Assembly (NCBI RefSeq): GCF_031453675.1
Contig: NZ_JAVIZX010000001.1
Coordinates: 1,054,001 to 1,118,000 of the forward strand
Direction of reading: 5' to 3'
Source of the DNA: Paracidovorax wautersii
GTDB taxonomy: Bacteria; Pseudomonadota; Gammaproteobacteria; Burkholderiales; Burkholderiaceae_C
DNA: 64,000 nt
A model generated the notes under the pieces. It made no database searches, had not been told where the DNA came from, and worked only from the letters and a program-made list of their open reading frames with translations. The position numbers were made by a program, and so were the translations under genes. This document shows, one piece after another, positions 44,450 to 53,338 of this stretch (position 1 is the first letter of the stretch; every line of letters begins with the position of its first letter).

Positions 44450-45163
44450 TCAGCCTTCCTGAACGCCGTAGCGCTGGCGGTAGGCCAGCACGCGCTCGTG
44501 GTGGCCGTGCACCTCGGCGCCGCCACCCTCCTGGGCCAGATACTGCAGCAAATCCGACAGCTTGGCGATGGTGCACACCTGCATGCCCAGGGTGTTGCGC
44601 ACGTACTGCACGGCGCTGTGGTCCACGTCCTGTCCGTTCTCGGTGGCCTTTTCCTGGCGGTCCAGCGCAATCGCCATGGCATGCGGGGTGGCGCCTGCGG
44701 CACGGATCAGGGCGATGGATTCGCGCGCGGCGGTGCCGGCGGACATGACATCGTCCACGATCAGCACGCGGCCCTGCAGCGGCGCGCCGACCAGCGTGCC
44801 GCCCTCGCCATGGTCCTTGGCCTCCTTGCGGTTGTAGGCGAAGGGCACGTTGTGGCCGTGGCGGGCCAGCTCCACGGCGACCGTCGCGGCCAGCGGAATC
44901 CCTTTGTAGGCAGGGCCGAAGACCATGTCGAATTCGATGCCGCTGGCGATCAGCGCTTTTGCATAGAATTCCGCGAGCCGGCCCATCTTGGCGCCGTCGT
45001 CGAACAGCCCCGCGTTGAAGAAATACGGGCTCATGCGGCCGGCCTTGGTCTTGAATTCGCCAAAGCGCAGCACGCCCGATTCCACGGCGAACCGCACGAA
45101 CGCCTGCGCCAGACGGTCCTTGTCTTCTTCTTTTGTCAGCGCTTGCGCGTTGTCAGTCACCAT
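44450..45163 (-). CDS. pyrE: Orotate phosphoribosyltransferase
   Basis: Makes OMP from orotate and PRPP in pyrimidine synthesis, 237 aa. It contains [52 protein letters not shown] and the PRPP motif [21 protein letters not shown] precedes the ATG at 45163. The start shares the palindrome CATG with the start of the divergent exonuclease III gene, so each gene's ribosome site or leader lies inside the other's coding region. Confidence 0.95.
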   Translation of the reverse strand: MVTDNAQALTKEEDKDRLAQAFVRFAVESGVLRFGEFKTKAGRMSPYFFNAGLFDDGAKMGRLAEFYAKALIASGIEFDMVFGPAYKGIPLAATVAVELARHGHNVPFAYNRKEAKDHGEGGTLVGAPLQGRVLIVDDVMSAGTAARESIALIRAAGATPHAMAIALDRQEKATENGQDVDHSAVQYVRNTLGMQVCTIAKLSDLLQYLAQEGGGAEVHGHHERVLAYRQRYGVQEG

Positions 45164-45977
45164 GGATGCTTCCTTGTTCAAGTTAACCAGCCTCAACCTC
45201 AACGGCATCCGCTCCGCAGCCTCCAAAGGGGTCGTGGAATGGATCGCCGCGACCCGGCCGGATTGTATTTGCGTGCAGGAGATCAAGGCCCAGTCGGCCG
45301 ACATCCAGGGGCGCTTCGAGGAGCTGGCGGGCCTGAAGGGCCACTTCCAGTTCGCAGCCAAGAAAGGCTACTCCGGCGTGGGCATCTACACGCGGCACGA
45401 ACCGAGCGATGTCGTCGTGGGCTATGGCTCGACGGAGTTCGACGCCGAGGGGCGCTACGTGGAGGTGCGCTTCGACACGCCGGCCCGCAAGCTGTCCATC
45501 ATCAGCGCCTACTTCCCCAGCGGCTCCTCGGGCGAGGAGCGGCAGCTGGCCAAGTACCGCTTTCTGGCCGAATTCCACCCGCACCTGATGCGCCTGAAGG
45601 CCGAGCGCGAGTTCATCCTGTGCGGCGACATCAACATCGCCCACCAGCAGATCGACCTGAAGAACTGGCGCAGCAACCAGAAGAACAGCGGCTTCCTGCC
45701 CGAAGAGCGGGCCTGGATGACCCAGCTGCTGCACACCACCGAGGTGACGGGCGGCCTCATCGACGTCTATCGCCGCCTGCAGCCCACCGCCACCGACACC
45801 GCCTACACCTGGTGGAGCAACCGGGGCCAGGCCTACGCCAACAACGTGGGATGGCGGCTCGACTACCACCTGGCCACGCCGGCGATCGCCGCGCTGGCGC
45901 GCACCGAAGAGATCTACAAGCAGCAGAAGTTCTCGGACCACGCGCCCATCACCGTGGGCTACGACCTGGCGCTGTGA
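45162..45977 (+). CDS. Exodeoxyribonuclease III (AP endonuclease family)
   Basis: DNA repair nuclease/AP endonuclease of about 271 aa (ExoA/XthA family). Recognised by [30 protein letters not shown] with the metal Glu, [34 protein letters not shown] and the C-terminal [13 protein letters not shown] with catalytic Asp-His. ATG at 45162 is the only nearby ATG; TTG at 45174 is an alternative start that would avoid the overlap with pyrE. No clear ribosome site precedes the ATG. Confidence 0.9.
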   Translation: MDASLFKLTSLNLNGIRSAASKGVVEWIAATRPDCICVQEIKAQSADIQGRFEELAGLKGHFQFAAKKGYSGVGIYTRHEPSDVVVGYGSTEFDAEGRYVEVRFDTPARKLSIISAYFPSGSSGEERQLAKYRFLAEFHPHLMRLKAEREFILCGDINIAHQQIDLKNWRSNQKNSGFLPEERAWMTQLLHTTEVTGGLIDVYRRLQPTATDTAYTWWSNRGQAYANNVGWRLDYHLATPAIAALARTEEIYKQQKFSDHAPITVGYDLAL

Positions 45978-46046
45978 CGGTGGGTGGTGGGCAGGAAGCG
46001 GCCGGCCGCGCGCCGCACCGCCGACCTGCGGAGCACACCGGCCACC

Positions 46047-46108
46047 GCTACTGAATTAGTAGCTATCTGCGCTTGATGGACGGGCGCCAGAGGCCATTTT
46101 CACTAGTA
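46047..46108 (+). repeat. Dispersed palindromic repeat, copy 9
   Basis: GCTACTGAATTAGTAGCTAT, then CTGCGCTTGATGGACGGGCG and CCAGAGGCCATTTTCACTAG. It lies in the 270-bp convergent gap after the exonuclease gene. No other feature is seen in that gap. Confidence 0.8.
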
Positions 46109-46247
46109 ACAGCGGGACATCACAGCCGTAAGCTCCCCAGACCGGGCGCCGCCCACACCGGAGCCGGCACGGTACGGCGGGGCGCGCTCCCTGCAACCTG
46201 GACCCCCGGTCCCCGCCCGCCACGGCTGCCGCGCCCGGCGCGCCGGA

Positions 46248-47555
46248 TCAGTCCGCAGCCACGCGGTTGCGCCCCCGGTCCTTGGCGCGGTAGAGCGCGC
46301 GGTCGGCCATGCGCAGCAGGCCGGCGACGGTGTCGGCCTCTTCCTCCTCGCCGCCCGCCACATCGCGCGCAGGGCGGCGCGTCACCGCGCCCACGCTGAC
46401 GGTCACGTGGCCGCAGGGGCTTTCCGGGTGCGGCAGGCGCAGGGCATCGACGGCGGCACGCAGCCGTTCGGCCACGGCCAGGGCGCCCTCTTCGTCGGTG
46501 GAGGAGAGGATGACGACGAACTCCTCGCCACCGTAGCGGCTCACGACATCGCCCGGCCGGCTGGCGCCCTCCGCGAGCACCGCGGCCACGGCGCGCAGGC
46601 ACTCGTCACCGGCGATATGGCCCAGGCGGTCGTTGTAGGGTTTGAAATAGTCCACATCGGCCATGCAGACCGACAGCGGGCGCTGCTCTCGGCGCGCCCG
46701 GGCGATCTCCCGCGACAGGCGCTCGTCGAGGTAGCGCCGGTTGTACAGGCCGGTGAGGTAGTCCTGCTGGGCGTAGTGTTCCAGACGGTAGTTGGCCTCG
46801 GTGAGCTGCTGCTCGACCTGCTTGCGCCGCGTGATGTCCGTCCACGCGACGGACAGCCCGATCACCCGGCCCAGCGCATCGTTCATTGCGGAGGACACCG
46901 CGTAGAACCACTGGCCCTGCCATTCGAACTCATGGTCTTCCAGCGGTTGCCCTTCCTGCAGGCATTGCAGCCCCGCAGCCATGCGCTCCCAGGCCGCCGG
47001 GAACAGCCGGGCCAGCAGCGTGCCCCGGAGGCCGTCGGTGGAGCCGCCCAGCATCTGGGCCATGGCCTGGTTGAGCAGCACCAGCCGGCCGTCCAGGTCG
47101 ACCGTGCACAGCGCCACCGGCGCCGTGTCGTAGATGCCTTCCAGCTGCAGGAAGCGCTCGCCCAGATCCGACAGATCCCGGTCGATGCCGCGGTAGCCGC
47201 GCAGGCTGCCGTCGGGCGCGAACAGCGGCACGCCGCTGGTCTCGAGCACGACGATGCGGCCGTCCGGACGCACGTTGCGGTTGATCAGGCCCGAAAAAGG
47301 CCGGGCCGCCGAGACGATGGTGCCGAAGGCGCGGCCCACCCGCTCGGCCTCGGCCGGTGGCATGAAGTCGAAAGGGGTCTTGCCGATCACCTCCGCAGGC
47401 GTGCGCCCCAGCAGCTGCGTGACCATGGCCGAGCAGTAGGTGTAGCGGCCCTGCGCATCCACTTCCCAGATCCAGTCGGAGTTGTGGTCGAGGATGTCCT
47501 GCAGCCGTTCGAGGTCCTCCAGGCTGGCCAGGGGAAAGATGGGACGGGAACTCAT
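46248..47555 (-). CDS. Diguanylate cyclase with two PAS domains
   Basis: Predicted soluble c-di-GMP synthase of 435 aa. PAS 1 (about 17-128) has NSDWIWEVDAQGRYTYCSAM and the PAC-like RGYRGIDRDLSD; PAS 2 is about 140-245. The GGDEF domain from about 262 has DYLTGLYNRRYLDERL, and the active site is GGEEF (342-346). An intact inhibitory site RPGD (333-336) lies five residues before it. Both features predict an active, product-inhibited enzyme. It follows pqiC by 66 bp on the same strand and may be read with the pqi operon. Confidence 0.92.
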   Translation of the reverse strand: MSSRPIFPLASLEDLERLQDILDHNSDWIWEVDAQGRYTYCSAMVTQLLGRTPAEVIGKTPFDFMPPAEAERVGRAFGTIVSAARPFSGLINRNVRPDGRIVVLETSGVPLFAPDGSLRGYRGIDRDLSDLGERFLQLEGIYDTAPVALCTVDLDGRLVLLNQAMAQMLGGSTDGLRGTLLARLFPAAWERMAAGLQCLQEGQPLEDHEFEWQGQWFYAVSSAMNDALGRVIGLSVAWTDITRRKQVEQQLTEANYRLEHYAQQDYLTGLYNRRYLDERLSREIARARREQRPLSVCMADVDYFKPYNDRLGHIAGDECLRAVAAVLAEGASRPGDVVSRYGGEEFVVILSSTDEEGALAVAERLRAAVDALRLPHPESPCGHVTVSVGAVTRRPARDVAGGEEEEADTVAGLLRMADRALYRAKDRGRNRVAAD

Positions 47556-47621
47556 GCCCGCGATCCTAGTGCAGCCGCAGGCACCGTCGGCCCCAGGCCC
47601 CAAGCTGCTGCCGCACGCGGC

Positions 47622-48209
47622 TCAGCAAACACGGCCCCGCACCGCCGCGGCGATCTGCTGCGCCAGCTGCCGGACGGCGGTCTGGTGCGCCTCGGCCAGA
47701 CCCGCCGGGTCGGCCGGCGCGTCCAGCGCGATGCGGCTGCTGCAGGTGAGCCGGGTGGGAGCGTCTGACGAGAGATTGGCTGCCCAGTCGCTGTCCAGCA
47801 GCAACTGCCGGCCGGGCCAGGCGTCGAGCCGGCGCACTTCCACCTTGATGCGCCATACCGCGGCGCCTGGCTGGCGCGGCAGGCCGGCGGTGTCCGGCGC
47901 GCCCAGCTGGGATGCGAGCTGCGCGGACAACGCTGCCTGCAGTTCATCGCTGAGCGGGCTGGCCCAGCGTTGGCGGTCCAGCACGGCCACGCCGGCGTCG
48001 CCCTGGCGCACCACCAGCTGCGAGCGGTCGAGCATCTCGGGCATGCCCACGGGCAGCACTTCGATCAGGAACGGCGCGCGCGGCGCGGCGGCGGCTTCTG
48101 CCGGGGCGGGCGAAGCGAGCGTGTAGTACTGGACCGGTGCGGAAGAGCAGGCCGCCAGCGCGGCCAGGCCCAGCACGGCTGCGGCGGTGCGAAGAATGCG
48201 CGGCTTCAT
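47622..48209 (-). CDS. pqiC: PqiC-like lipoprotein
   Basis: Outer membrane lipoprotein of 195 aa, partner of PqiB. Signal peptide with lipobox LAALAACSS (Cys21) followed by APVQYYTLASP, the typical start of the ABC transport auxiliary domain, then IEVLPVGMPEMLDRSQLVVR and RWASPLSDELQAAL. It overlaps the pqiB stop by four bases. It resembles the lipoprotein of the 22-26 kb MCE operon in fold but not closely in sequence. Confidence 0.88.
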   Translation of the reverse strand: MKPRILRTAAAVLGLAALAACSSAPVQYYTLASPAPAEAAAAPRAPFLIEVLPVGMPEMLDRSQLVVRQGDAGVAVLDRQRWASPLSDELQAALSAQLASQLGAPDTAGLPRQPGAAVWRIKVEVRRLDAWPGRQLLLDSDWAANLSSDAPTRLTCSSRIALDAPADPAGLAEAHQTAVRQLAQQIAAAVRGRVC

Positions 48210-49918
48210 CGGTTCGTCTCCTGAAGGGGCTTGCGGGGAAGGGGCGACACGGCCTGCGGCTGCAGCGGCGCGTCCTTCGGGCGGCCGCTGAACAGCGATT
48301 CAGGATGCTCGCCGAGCAGATCGGTCAGTGAGCGCACCGAGCGGGCGGTGCGGCGCAGTTCCTGCAGCGTCTGGCCCAGGTCCTGCCGCAGGGGCGCATC
48401 TTCGGACACCAGCTCCTGCGCAGCGCCCAGGGCCTGCTGCGCGCTGCGCATGGTGTTGGCGGCCTCGGGCAGCACCTCGCCATTGACCTGGCCCAGCGTC
48501 TGGTCGAAGGTGCCGAGCGTCTTGTCCAGCGTGCCCAAGGTCTTGTTCATCGTGCCCAGCGAGGCATCGAGGTTGCGCCCGATGGAGTCGAGCGGCATCT
48601 TCTCGACCTTGGCGACGATGCTGCCGATCTGCTCCTGCAGCTTGTCGAATTCGCCGCGCACGGTGGGCAGCACCAGCGGGCGTGCCGCCACGTCGAAAGG
48701 CACGGACGGCGTGTTGCGGATGAAGTCGAGCGAAACGTAGAGCTGGCCCGTCAGGATGTTGGCCGACTTGGCCTGGGCCCGCAGGCCGTTGGCCACCATG
48801 ATCTTCAGGAACTGCGCGCCCTGCTCGTCGGCCGTGCCCTGCAGGTTGGGCAGCTTCTGCAGAACCTTGCCCAGACGTTCCGGGAAGACCTCGGTGTCCA
48901 CCACCGACAGGAACCGGCGGCGGGTGGCGTCGTAGTCCAGCTGGATGGACGTCACGTGCCCCAGGTCGATGCCCGAGAACTCGACCGGTGCGCCCACGGC
49001 GAGGCCGCGCAGCGACTGCTCGAAGTACAGACGGATCTGCTGCGCCGGGCCGTCGGGCGGCGCCAGCGCGGCCTGTTGGTCCTTCTCCAGCGGGAAGCGG
49101 GCGTTCTCGGGTGCCGGCTCGCCGCCTTGCGCGCCAGGCTGCGCGGCGAACGCGATGCCGCCCGCCAGCACCGTGGCGAGCGACTGGGTGTTGAGCTTGA
49201 GGCCGCTGGCGCTGAGCGACACATCCACGCCGCTGGCGTTCCAGAAGCGGGCATTGGTGGTGACGAACTTGTCGTACGGTGCATCGATGAACACCTGCAC
49301 GCTGACCCCGCGGCCATCTTCGTCGAGGTTGTAGGCGGCCACCCGCCCGACCTGGATGCGCCGGTAGTACACCGGCGAGCCGATGTCCAGCGAGCCGAGA
49401 TCGTCCGCCCGGACGACGAAGGTGCGGCCGGGCATGCCGCCGATGACGGGCGGGGGCGTTTCCAGGCCCGTGAACTCGCGGCCGGATTCTTCCGACGTCC
49501 CTTCGTCCACGCCGATGTAGGCGCCGGACAGCAGCGTGTCGATGCCCGAGACGCCGCCCGCCCCGATGCGCGGGCGCACCACCCAGAAACGCGAATCAGC
49601 GCGCGCCAGGCCGGCCGCGTTCTTCACCAGCGACACGGTCACGACCACGTGCGAGCGGTCCTCGCTCAGCGCGATGGCCGACACGCCCCCGACCGTGACG
49701 TCCTTGTATTTCACCGGTGTCTTGCCCGCCTCCAGGCCGGCCGCGGTCTTGAACCGGATCTTCACCTCCGGCCCGTTGGCATACCAGGCGTGGACGAGCA
49801 TCGACAGGCCGATCAGGCAGGCGATCACCGGCACCAGCCACACCGGCGACACGCGCCAGCGCGAGCGCGCGATATCGGGGCCGGCCAGTTCCGGCGGGGG
49901 AAGGGGTGTGCTACTCAT
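48206..49918 (-). CDS. pqiB: PqiB-like protein with multiple MCE domains
   Basis: Periplasm-spanning lipid tunnel protein of 570 aa. N-terminal anchor about 26-46 (VSPVWLVPVIACLIGLSMLV). Three MCE repeats follow: near 50-150 (IRFKTAAGLEAGKTPVKYKD), 165-270 (FVVRADDLGSLDIGSPVYYR) and 300-420 (YFEQSLRGLAVGAPVEFSGI). A C-terminal coiled region has repeated LGT-DKTLGT units. E. coli PqiB has 546 residues. In the operon pqiA1-pqiA2-pqiB-pqiC. Confidence 0.92.
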   Translation of the reverse strand: MSSTPLPPPELAGPDIARSRWRVSPVWLVPVIACLIGLSMLVHAWYANGPEVKIRFKTAAGLEAGKTPVKYKDVTVGGVSAIALSEDRSHVVVTVSLVKNAAGLARADSRFWVVRPRIGAGGVSGIDTLLSGAYIGVDEGTSEESGREFTGLETPPPVIGGMPGRTFVVRADDLGSLDIGSPVYYRRIQVGRVAAYNLDEDGRGVSVQVFIDAPYDKFVTTNARFWNASGVDVSLSASGLKLNTQSLATVLAGGIAFAAQPGAQGGEPAPENARFPLEKDQQAALAPPDGPAQQIRLYFEQSLRGLAVGAPVEFSGIDLGHVTSIQLDYDATRRRFLSVVDTEVFPERLGKVLQKLPNLQGTADEQGAQFLKIMVANGLRAQAKSANILTGQLYVSLDFIRNTPSVPFDVAARPLVLPTVRGEFDKLQEQIGSIVAKVEKMPLDSIGRNLDASLGTMNKTLGTLDKTLGTFDQTLGQVNGEVLPEAANTMRSAQQALGAAQELVSEDAPLRQDLGQTLQELRRTARSVRSLTDLLGEHPESLFSGRPKDAPLQPQAVSPLPRKPLQETNR

Positions 49919-50549
49919 GGTTCTCTCCGTCCCACGTCAGCCGGGGATCGAAACTCATCGACGACAGCATGGTGAGGATCACTACCATGCCGAAGAAAAG
50001 GATGCCGATGCGCGGCTCGATGTCGCTCAGCGCATGGAACTTCACCAGGGCCGCGACGATGGCCACCACCAGCACGTCCAGCATGGACCAGTAGCCGATC
50101 ATCTCCACCATCCGGTACATGCGGGCCCGCTCGCGCATGGCCCAGGTGCTGCGCCGCTGGGCGGTCACCAGCAGCAGGCCCAGCACCAGGAACTTGGTGC
50201 ACGGCACCGCCACGCTGGCGATGAAGATCACCAGGGCGATCCCGTACGAGCCCGACTGCCAGAACTGCAGCACGCCCCCCATGATGGTGCTGTCTGCGCC
50301 ATCGCCGAGCATGCGCGTGTACATGACGGGCAGGACGTTGGCCGGGATGTAGAACACCACCGCGGCCAGCAGCAGGGCCCAGGCCCGGGCGATACTGTCC
50401 GGCCGGCGGCGGTGCAGTGGGGCGCCGCAACGGGGGCATCCCGCGCGCGGGGAGGCGTCCAGCCAGTCCTCGCAGACCAGCCCGCAGTCGTGGCAGGCCA
50501 CCACGCCCAGGCGGCGGGCGGTGGCGGGGGGCGCAGCGGACTCAGGCAT
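49911..50549 (-). CDS. PqiA C-terminal-half-like membrane protein
   Basis: Inner membrane protein of 212 aa with four helices. It opens with a zinc-ribbon-like pair of CxxC motifs (ACHDCGLV and GCPRCGAPLH), then FYIPANVLPVMYTRMLG and VPCTKFLVLGLLLVTAQRRS. E. coli PqiA is a single protein with two such halves; here this is the second half as its own gene. The start overlaps the first-half gene by 8 bases, the end overlaps pqiB by 8. Confidence 0.88.
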   Translation of the reverse strand: MPESAAPPATARRLGVVACHDCGLVCEDWLDASPRAGCPRCGAPLHRRRPDSIARAWALLLAAVVFYIPANVLPVMYTRMLGDGADSTIMGGVLQFWQSGSYGIALVIFIASVAVPCTKFLVLGLLLVTAQRRSTWAMRERARMYRMVEMIGYWSMLDVLVVAIVAALVKFHALSDIEPRIGILFFGMVVILTMLSSMSFDPRLTWDGENHE

Positions 50550-51159
50550 CGGCCTTCCGCGGAGCGGTCAGGTCCCAGAGCCAGTGGGTGTCGCGGTTGG
50601 CGATCAGTGTGAGCAGCACCATCAACGCCGCGGTGGCCCAGATGCCCGGCCCCGGAGCCACCTGCATGTAGCTGGACAGCTTGATCACCGCCACCAGAAT
50701 GCCCAGCATGCACACCTCGATCATGCTCCACGGCCGCAGCGCCACCAGCATGCGCATGGCCTGCGCGAAGCCCGGTGCTCGCCGGCCCCGGCGGGCGTAC
50801 AGCAGCACCCACAGCAGCAGCATGATCTGCAGGAAGGGCACCAGGATGATGGACAGCGCCGTCGGCACGGCGATGGGTGCGGCGGCGCCGTGCACCAGCG
50901 CCGCCACCGACTGCCACAGCGTGGCCTCGTTGTGCAGGCCCTGCAGGCTGATGCGGACGATGGGGTAGACATTGGCGATCAGGAACACGATGGCCGCCGC
51001 CACGGTGAGCGCGAGCCAGCGCTCGACATCCAGCCCGCTGGCCCGGTACAGCACCGCGCCGCACCGGCTGCAGCGCGCCACTTCCCCTGCGGCCAGGGGC
51101 CGGCGCGCATAGACAGCGTCGCAGTGCTCGCAGACCGTGAGTCCGGGAAAGATCTTCAT
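50542..51159 (-). CDS. PqiA N-terminal-half-like membrane protein
   Basis: Inner membrane protein of 205 aa with four helices and a CxxC pair at its N-terminus (VCEHCDAVYA and ARCSRCGAVLY). It contains FLIANVYPIVRISLQGLHNE and MIEVCMLGILVAVIKLSSYM, typical of PqiA. First gene of the operon; a divergent TetR regulator lies upstream. Together with the next gene it makes up a split PqiA, which is thought to partner PqiB in lipid movement across the envelope. Confidence 0.88.
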   Translation of the reverse strand: MKIFPGLTVCEHCDAVYARRPLAAGEVARCSRCGAVLYRASGLDVERWLALTVAAAIVFLIANVYPIVRISLQGLHNEATLWQSVAALVHGAAAPIAVPTALSIILVPFLQIMLLLWVLLYARRGRRAPGFAQAMRMLVALRPWSMIEVCMLGILVAVIKLSSYMQVAPGPGIWATAALMVLLTLIANRDTHWLWDLTAPRKADA

Positions 51160-51207
51160 CGGGGCACCAGAAGAGGCGAATAGGAGGGAAAACGACGCTG
51201 GAAAAAA

Positions 51208-51228
51208 TAGACGTATTGTTCTAGTCTA
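51208..51228. promoter_or_regulatory. Candidate TetR operator between pqi and the regulator gene
   Basis: TAGAC-N11-GTCTA inverted repeat in an AT-rich stretch (GAAAAAATAGACGTATTGTT) midway between divergent genes. On the minus strand an AT-rich TATTTT in the same place could be a -10 box. Confidence 0.5.
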
Positions 51229-51313
51229 GGCGAAAATCGAAAGCAATACCCGGCCGCCGCCAAGCGCTGTCGGCGGGTTCCTACGACGCACCTCCCCCTC
51301 CTCGCTGCCGCCC

Positions 51314-52042
51314 ATGGCCACCCGCAAACCCCGTGCCGCCGCTCCCCCCGTTTCGCCGCCCCCGGCCGGCGCGCAGGCCGCCGCGCCCGGTGCCCGGCGC
51401 CCGCGCCAGCCCCGGGGCGAGGCGCGGGTGGACCAGATCCTCGGCGCCGCTGCGCGGCTCATCGCCCAGTCCGGTACGGCAGCGGTGTCCATCCACGCGG
51501 TGGCGCGGGAGGCCCGCACCTCCATCGGCTCGATGTACCACTTCTTCGCCGACCGCGAATGCCTGCTGCTCGCGCTGGCCGAGCGGCACCGCGGGCACCT
51601 GAGGCGCATCAACGAAGAGATTGCCCAGACGCCGGCCGCCACCTGGCACCAGCTGTCGGCACCCGCGGCCGTGGCCGCTCTGGTGACCCCCTTCATCGAC
51701 CACCTGCGTCGGCACCCGGACTTTCTGCCGCTGATGCACGGACGCATGCACAGCCAGGATGACGCCGACTTCATCCGCGGCATCCGCCGCATGCTGCGGG
51801 CGCGCATGCCCCAGGCCAGCGCCCGGCAGCACGACCGCTATGCCGCCGTGATCCATGCCATGACCGCGGGCGGCATGCATGTCGGCTACGAGCGTGACCC
51901 GGGACAGCAGGACCTGTACCTGGAAGAGATTCCGCGGGCCATCGCCGCGTACCTGACCTTGATCGAGGCCGAGGCCAACGGCACTGCCGCCGGCGGGGGC
52001 CCCGCGCCCGTCAGCGCCGGAGCGGCTGTAGCAGCGCCTTGA
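51314..52042 (+). CDS. TetR family transcriptional regulator
   Basis: Repressor of 242 aa. About 35 disordered Pro/Ala-rich residues precede the helix-turn-helix (VDQILGAAARLIAQSGTAAV and SIGSMYHFFADRECLLLALA). The C-terminal ligand domain includes FIDHLRRHPDFLPLMHGRMH. Divergent from pqiA1-pqiA2-pqiB-pqiC, which it probably controls. The inducer is unknown. Confidence 0.9.
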   Translation: MATRKPRAAAPPVSPPPAGAQAAAPGARRPRQPRGEARVDQILGAAARLIAQSGTAAVSIHAVAREARTSIGSMYHFFADRECLLLALAERHRGHLRRINEEIAQTPAATWHQLSAPAAVAALVTPFIDHLRRHPDFLPLMHGRMHSQDDADFIRGIRRMLRARMPQASARQHDRYAAVIHAMTAGGMHVGYERDPGQQDLYLEEIPRAIAAYLTLIEAEANGTAAGGGPAPVSAGAAVAAP

Positions 52043-52154
52043 TCCGGCGCGCGAGCACCGCGATCTCGAAGCGCTTGGTCGGCAGCACCTCCATGCCGCG
52101 GTCCTCCGCATCGTCGCCATCGGTGCCACAAAAGGCAGGGCTGCGGTGAGCCCG

Positions 52155-52179
52155 AAAAAAGGCCCGCCGGCGGCGGGCC
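52155..52179 (-). terminator. Orphan Rho-independent terminator
   Basis: GGCCCGCC and GGCGGGCC form an 8-bp stem with loop GGC. The AAAAAA at 52155-52160 gives a T6 tract on the minus strand. No minus-strand gene lies upstream before 53 kb. Confidence 0.75.
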
Positions 52180-52380
52180 AACTTGCCTTGCAGGCAAGGT
52201 CTGCTGTCCGTCGGCACCGTCTGCCGACCCGCCCACTCTGCGGACTGCCCGCGGGCTGCGGCGTAGGAGGAGATGCCCCTTGCCACCGACAGCCCGCGCG
52301 GTGCAGGTGCAGCTCAGTGCCGACGCACGGGCGCAGTAACGTGGCCGCACTGTGGGCCTCCACTACGGCAACCCCTCCTC
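52180..52380 (-). ncRNA. Candidate structured small RNA (unassigned)
   Basis: Read on the minus strand, GAGGAG and TTGCC-class segments near 52380 pair with CTCCTC and GGCAA partners near 52267 to close a rod of about 114 bases. This is followed by hairpin GTCGGCA-GACGG-TGCCGAC (52208-52226), then CTTGCC/GGCAAG (52182-52197), then the terminator. It does not match 6S, tmRNA, SRP RNA or RNase P as I know them. No clear promoter is seen. Confidence 0.3.
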
Positions 52381-52516
52381 AGCCACCGTAGCAAGCTCGG
52401 GGTGCAGCACGCCGGAGGAGAGTTCACCCGGCCTCGCGCCGCGGCCAGCAAGACTTTTTTCTTAGACTGTGCCGTTCCCACGAATCACCAGCGCCTCGCC
52501 GCGCCCCTCCCACGCC

Positions 52517-53155
52517 ATGCTCCAGTACCTCACGGTCCCTGTGACCGCCTTCCAGCAGAACGCCTCGCTCGTCTGGTGCGACGCGACCTCGGCCGCCGCC
52601 GTCATCGATCCGGGCGGCGACCTGGACCGGCTGCTGGCCGAGGCCGAGCGTCTGCAGCTGCGGCTCGCGCAGATCTGGCTCACCCACGCCCACATCGACC
52701 ATGCGGGCGGCGCCGGCGAGCTGGCCGAGCGCCTGCAGCTGCCCATCGTCGGCCCGCACGAGGGCGACCAGTTCTGGATCGACGGCCTGCCGCAGCAAAG
52801 TGCCATGTTCGGCTTCCCGCCTGCGCAGGCCTTCACGCCCACGCGCTGGCTGCACGACGGCGACACGGTACAGATCGGGCAGGAGACGCTGCACGTACGC
52901 CACTGCCCGGGCCACACCCCCGGCCATGTGGTGTTCCATGCGCCGCAGATCGAGCGCTGCTTCGTGGGCGACGTGCTCTTCGCCGGCAGCATCGGCCGCA
53001 CGGACTTCCCGCAGGGCAACCACCAGGACCTGATCGACAGCATCGTGCAGCGGCTGTGGCCCATGGGCGATGCGACGGTGTTCATTCCCGGCCATGGGCC
53101 CGAGAGCACGTTCGGCCGGGAGCGGCGCAGCAACCCGTACGTCGGCGGGACCTGA
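52517..53155 (+). CDS. Metallo-beta-lactamase fold hydrolase (GloB/YcbL-like)
   Basis: Cytosolic zinc or iron hydrolase of 212 aa. The metal motif THAHIDHAGG is intact, as are CPGHTPGHVVFHAP, VGDVLFAGSIGRTDF (bridging Asp) and IPGHGPEST. It is the short glyoxalase II-like type without the C-terminal helical substrate domain, as in E. coli YcbL, so true hydroxyacylglutathione hydrolase activity is uncertain. The Met at 52517 starts homology. Confidence 0.9.
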   Translation: MLQYLTVPVTAFQQNASLVWCDATSAAAVIDPGGDLDRLLAEAERLQLRLAQIWLTHAHIDHAGGAGELAERLQLPIVGPHEGDQFWIDGLPQQSAMFGFPPAQAFTPTRWLHDGDTVQIGQETLHVRHCPGHTPGHVVFHAPQIERCFVGDVLFAGSIGRTDFPQGNHQDLIDSIVQRLWPMGDATVFIPGHGPESTFGRERRSNPYVGGT

Positions 53156-53180
53156 CGGCGGTGGCAGCCCCGCCGCCTGA

Positions 53181-53194
53181 TTGACCCACGTCAA
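53181..53194. promoter_or_regulatory. FNR/CRP-family box upstream of the DASS transporter gene
   Basis: TTGACCCACGTCAA is a perfect TTGAC-N4-GTCAA palindrome, one base per half away from the FNR consensus TTGAT-N4-ATCAA. It lies 145 bases before the transporter ATG. Confidence 0.45.
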
Positions 53195-53338
53195 GAAACG
53201 GTGGCACACCGCGGCGGCAGCTCCGGGAAAACCCTTAGTCCAGCCCCATCCGGGGGTAGCATGGCTGCAAACAAGAGGGGAGTGGCCGCCATCGGCGCCC
53301 ATCGGTTCTCTTCTTGCGCGACTGCAAAGGAGAAGGTC

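Larger units (their letters stand above)
52043..52516. other. 474-bp intergenic region with candidate structured RNA
   Basis: No gene is convincing. It contains a minus-strand intrinsic terminator (52155-52179) with no known gene feeding it, several stable inverted repeats on its upstream side (52180-52400), and an AT-rich patch at 52450-52468 with TAGACT that may be the -10 box of the MBL gene. Confidence 0.5.

Noticed and set aside
52011-52286. Minus-strand open frame of 91 codons overlapping the end of the TetR gene
   Set aside because: No ribosome site and it runs across the minus-strand terminator. Its last 30 residues look protein-like, so a gene remnant cannot be fully excluded.
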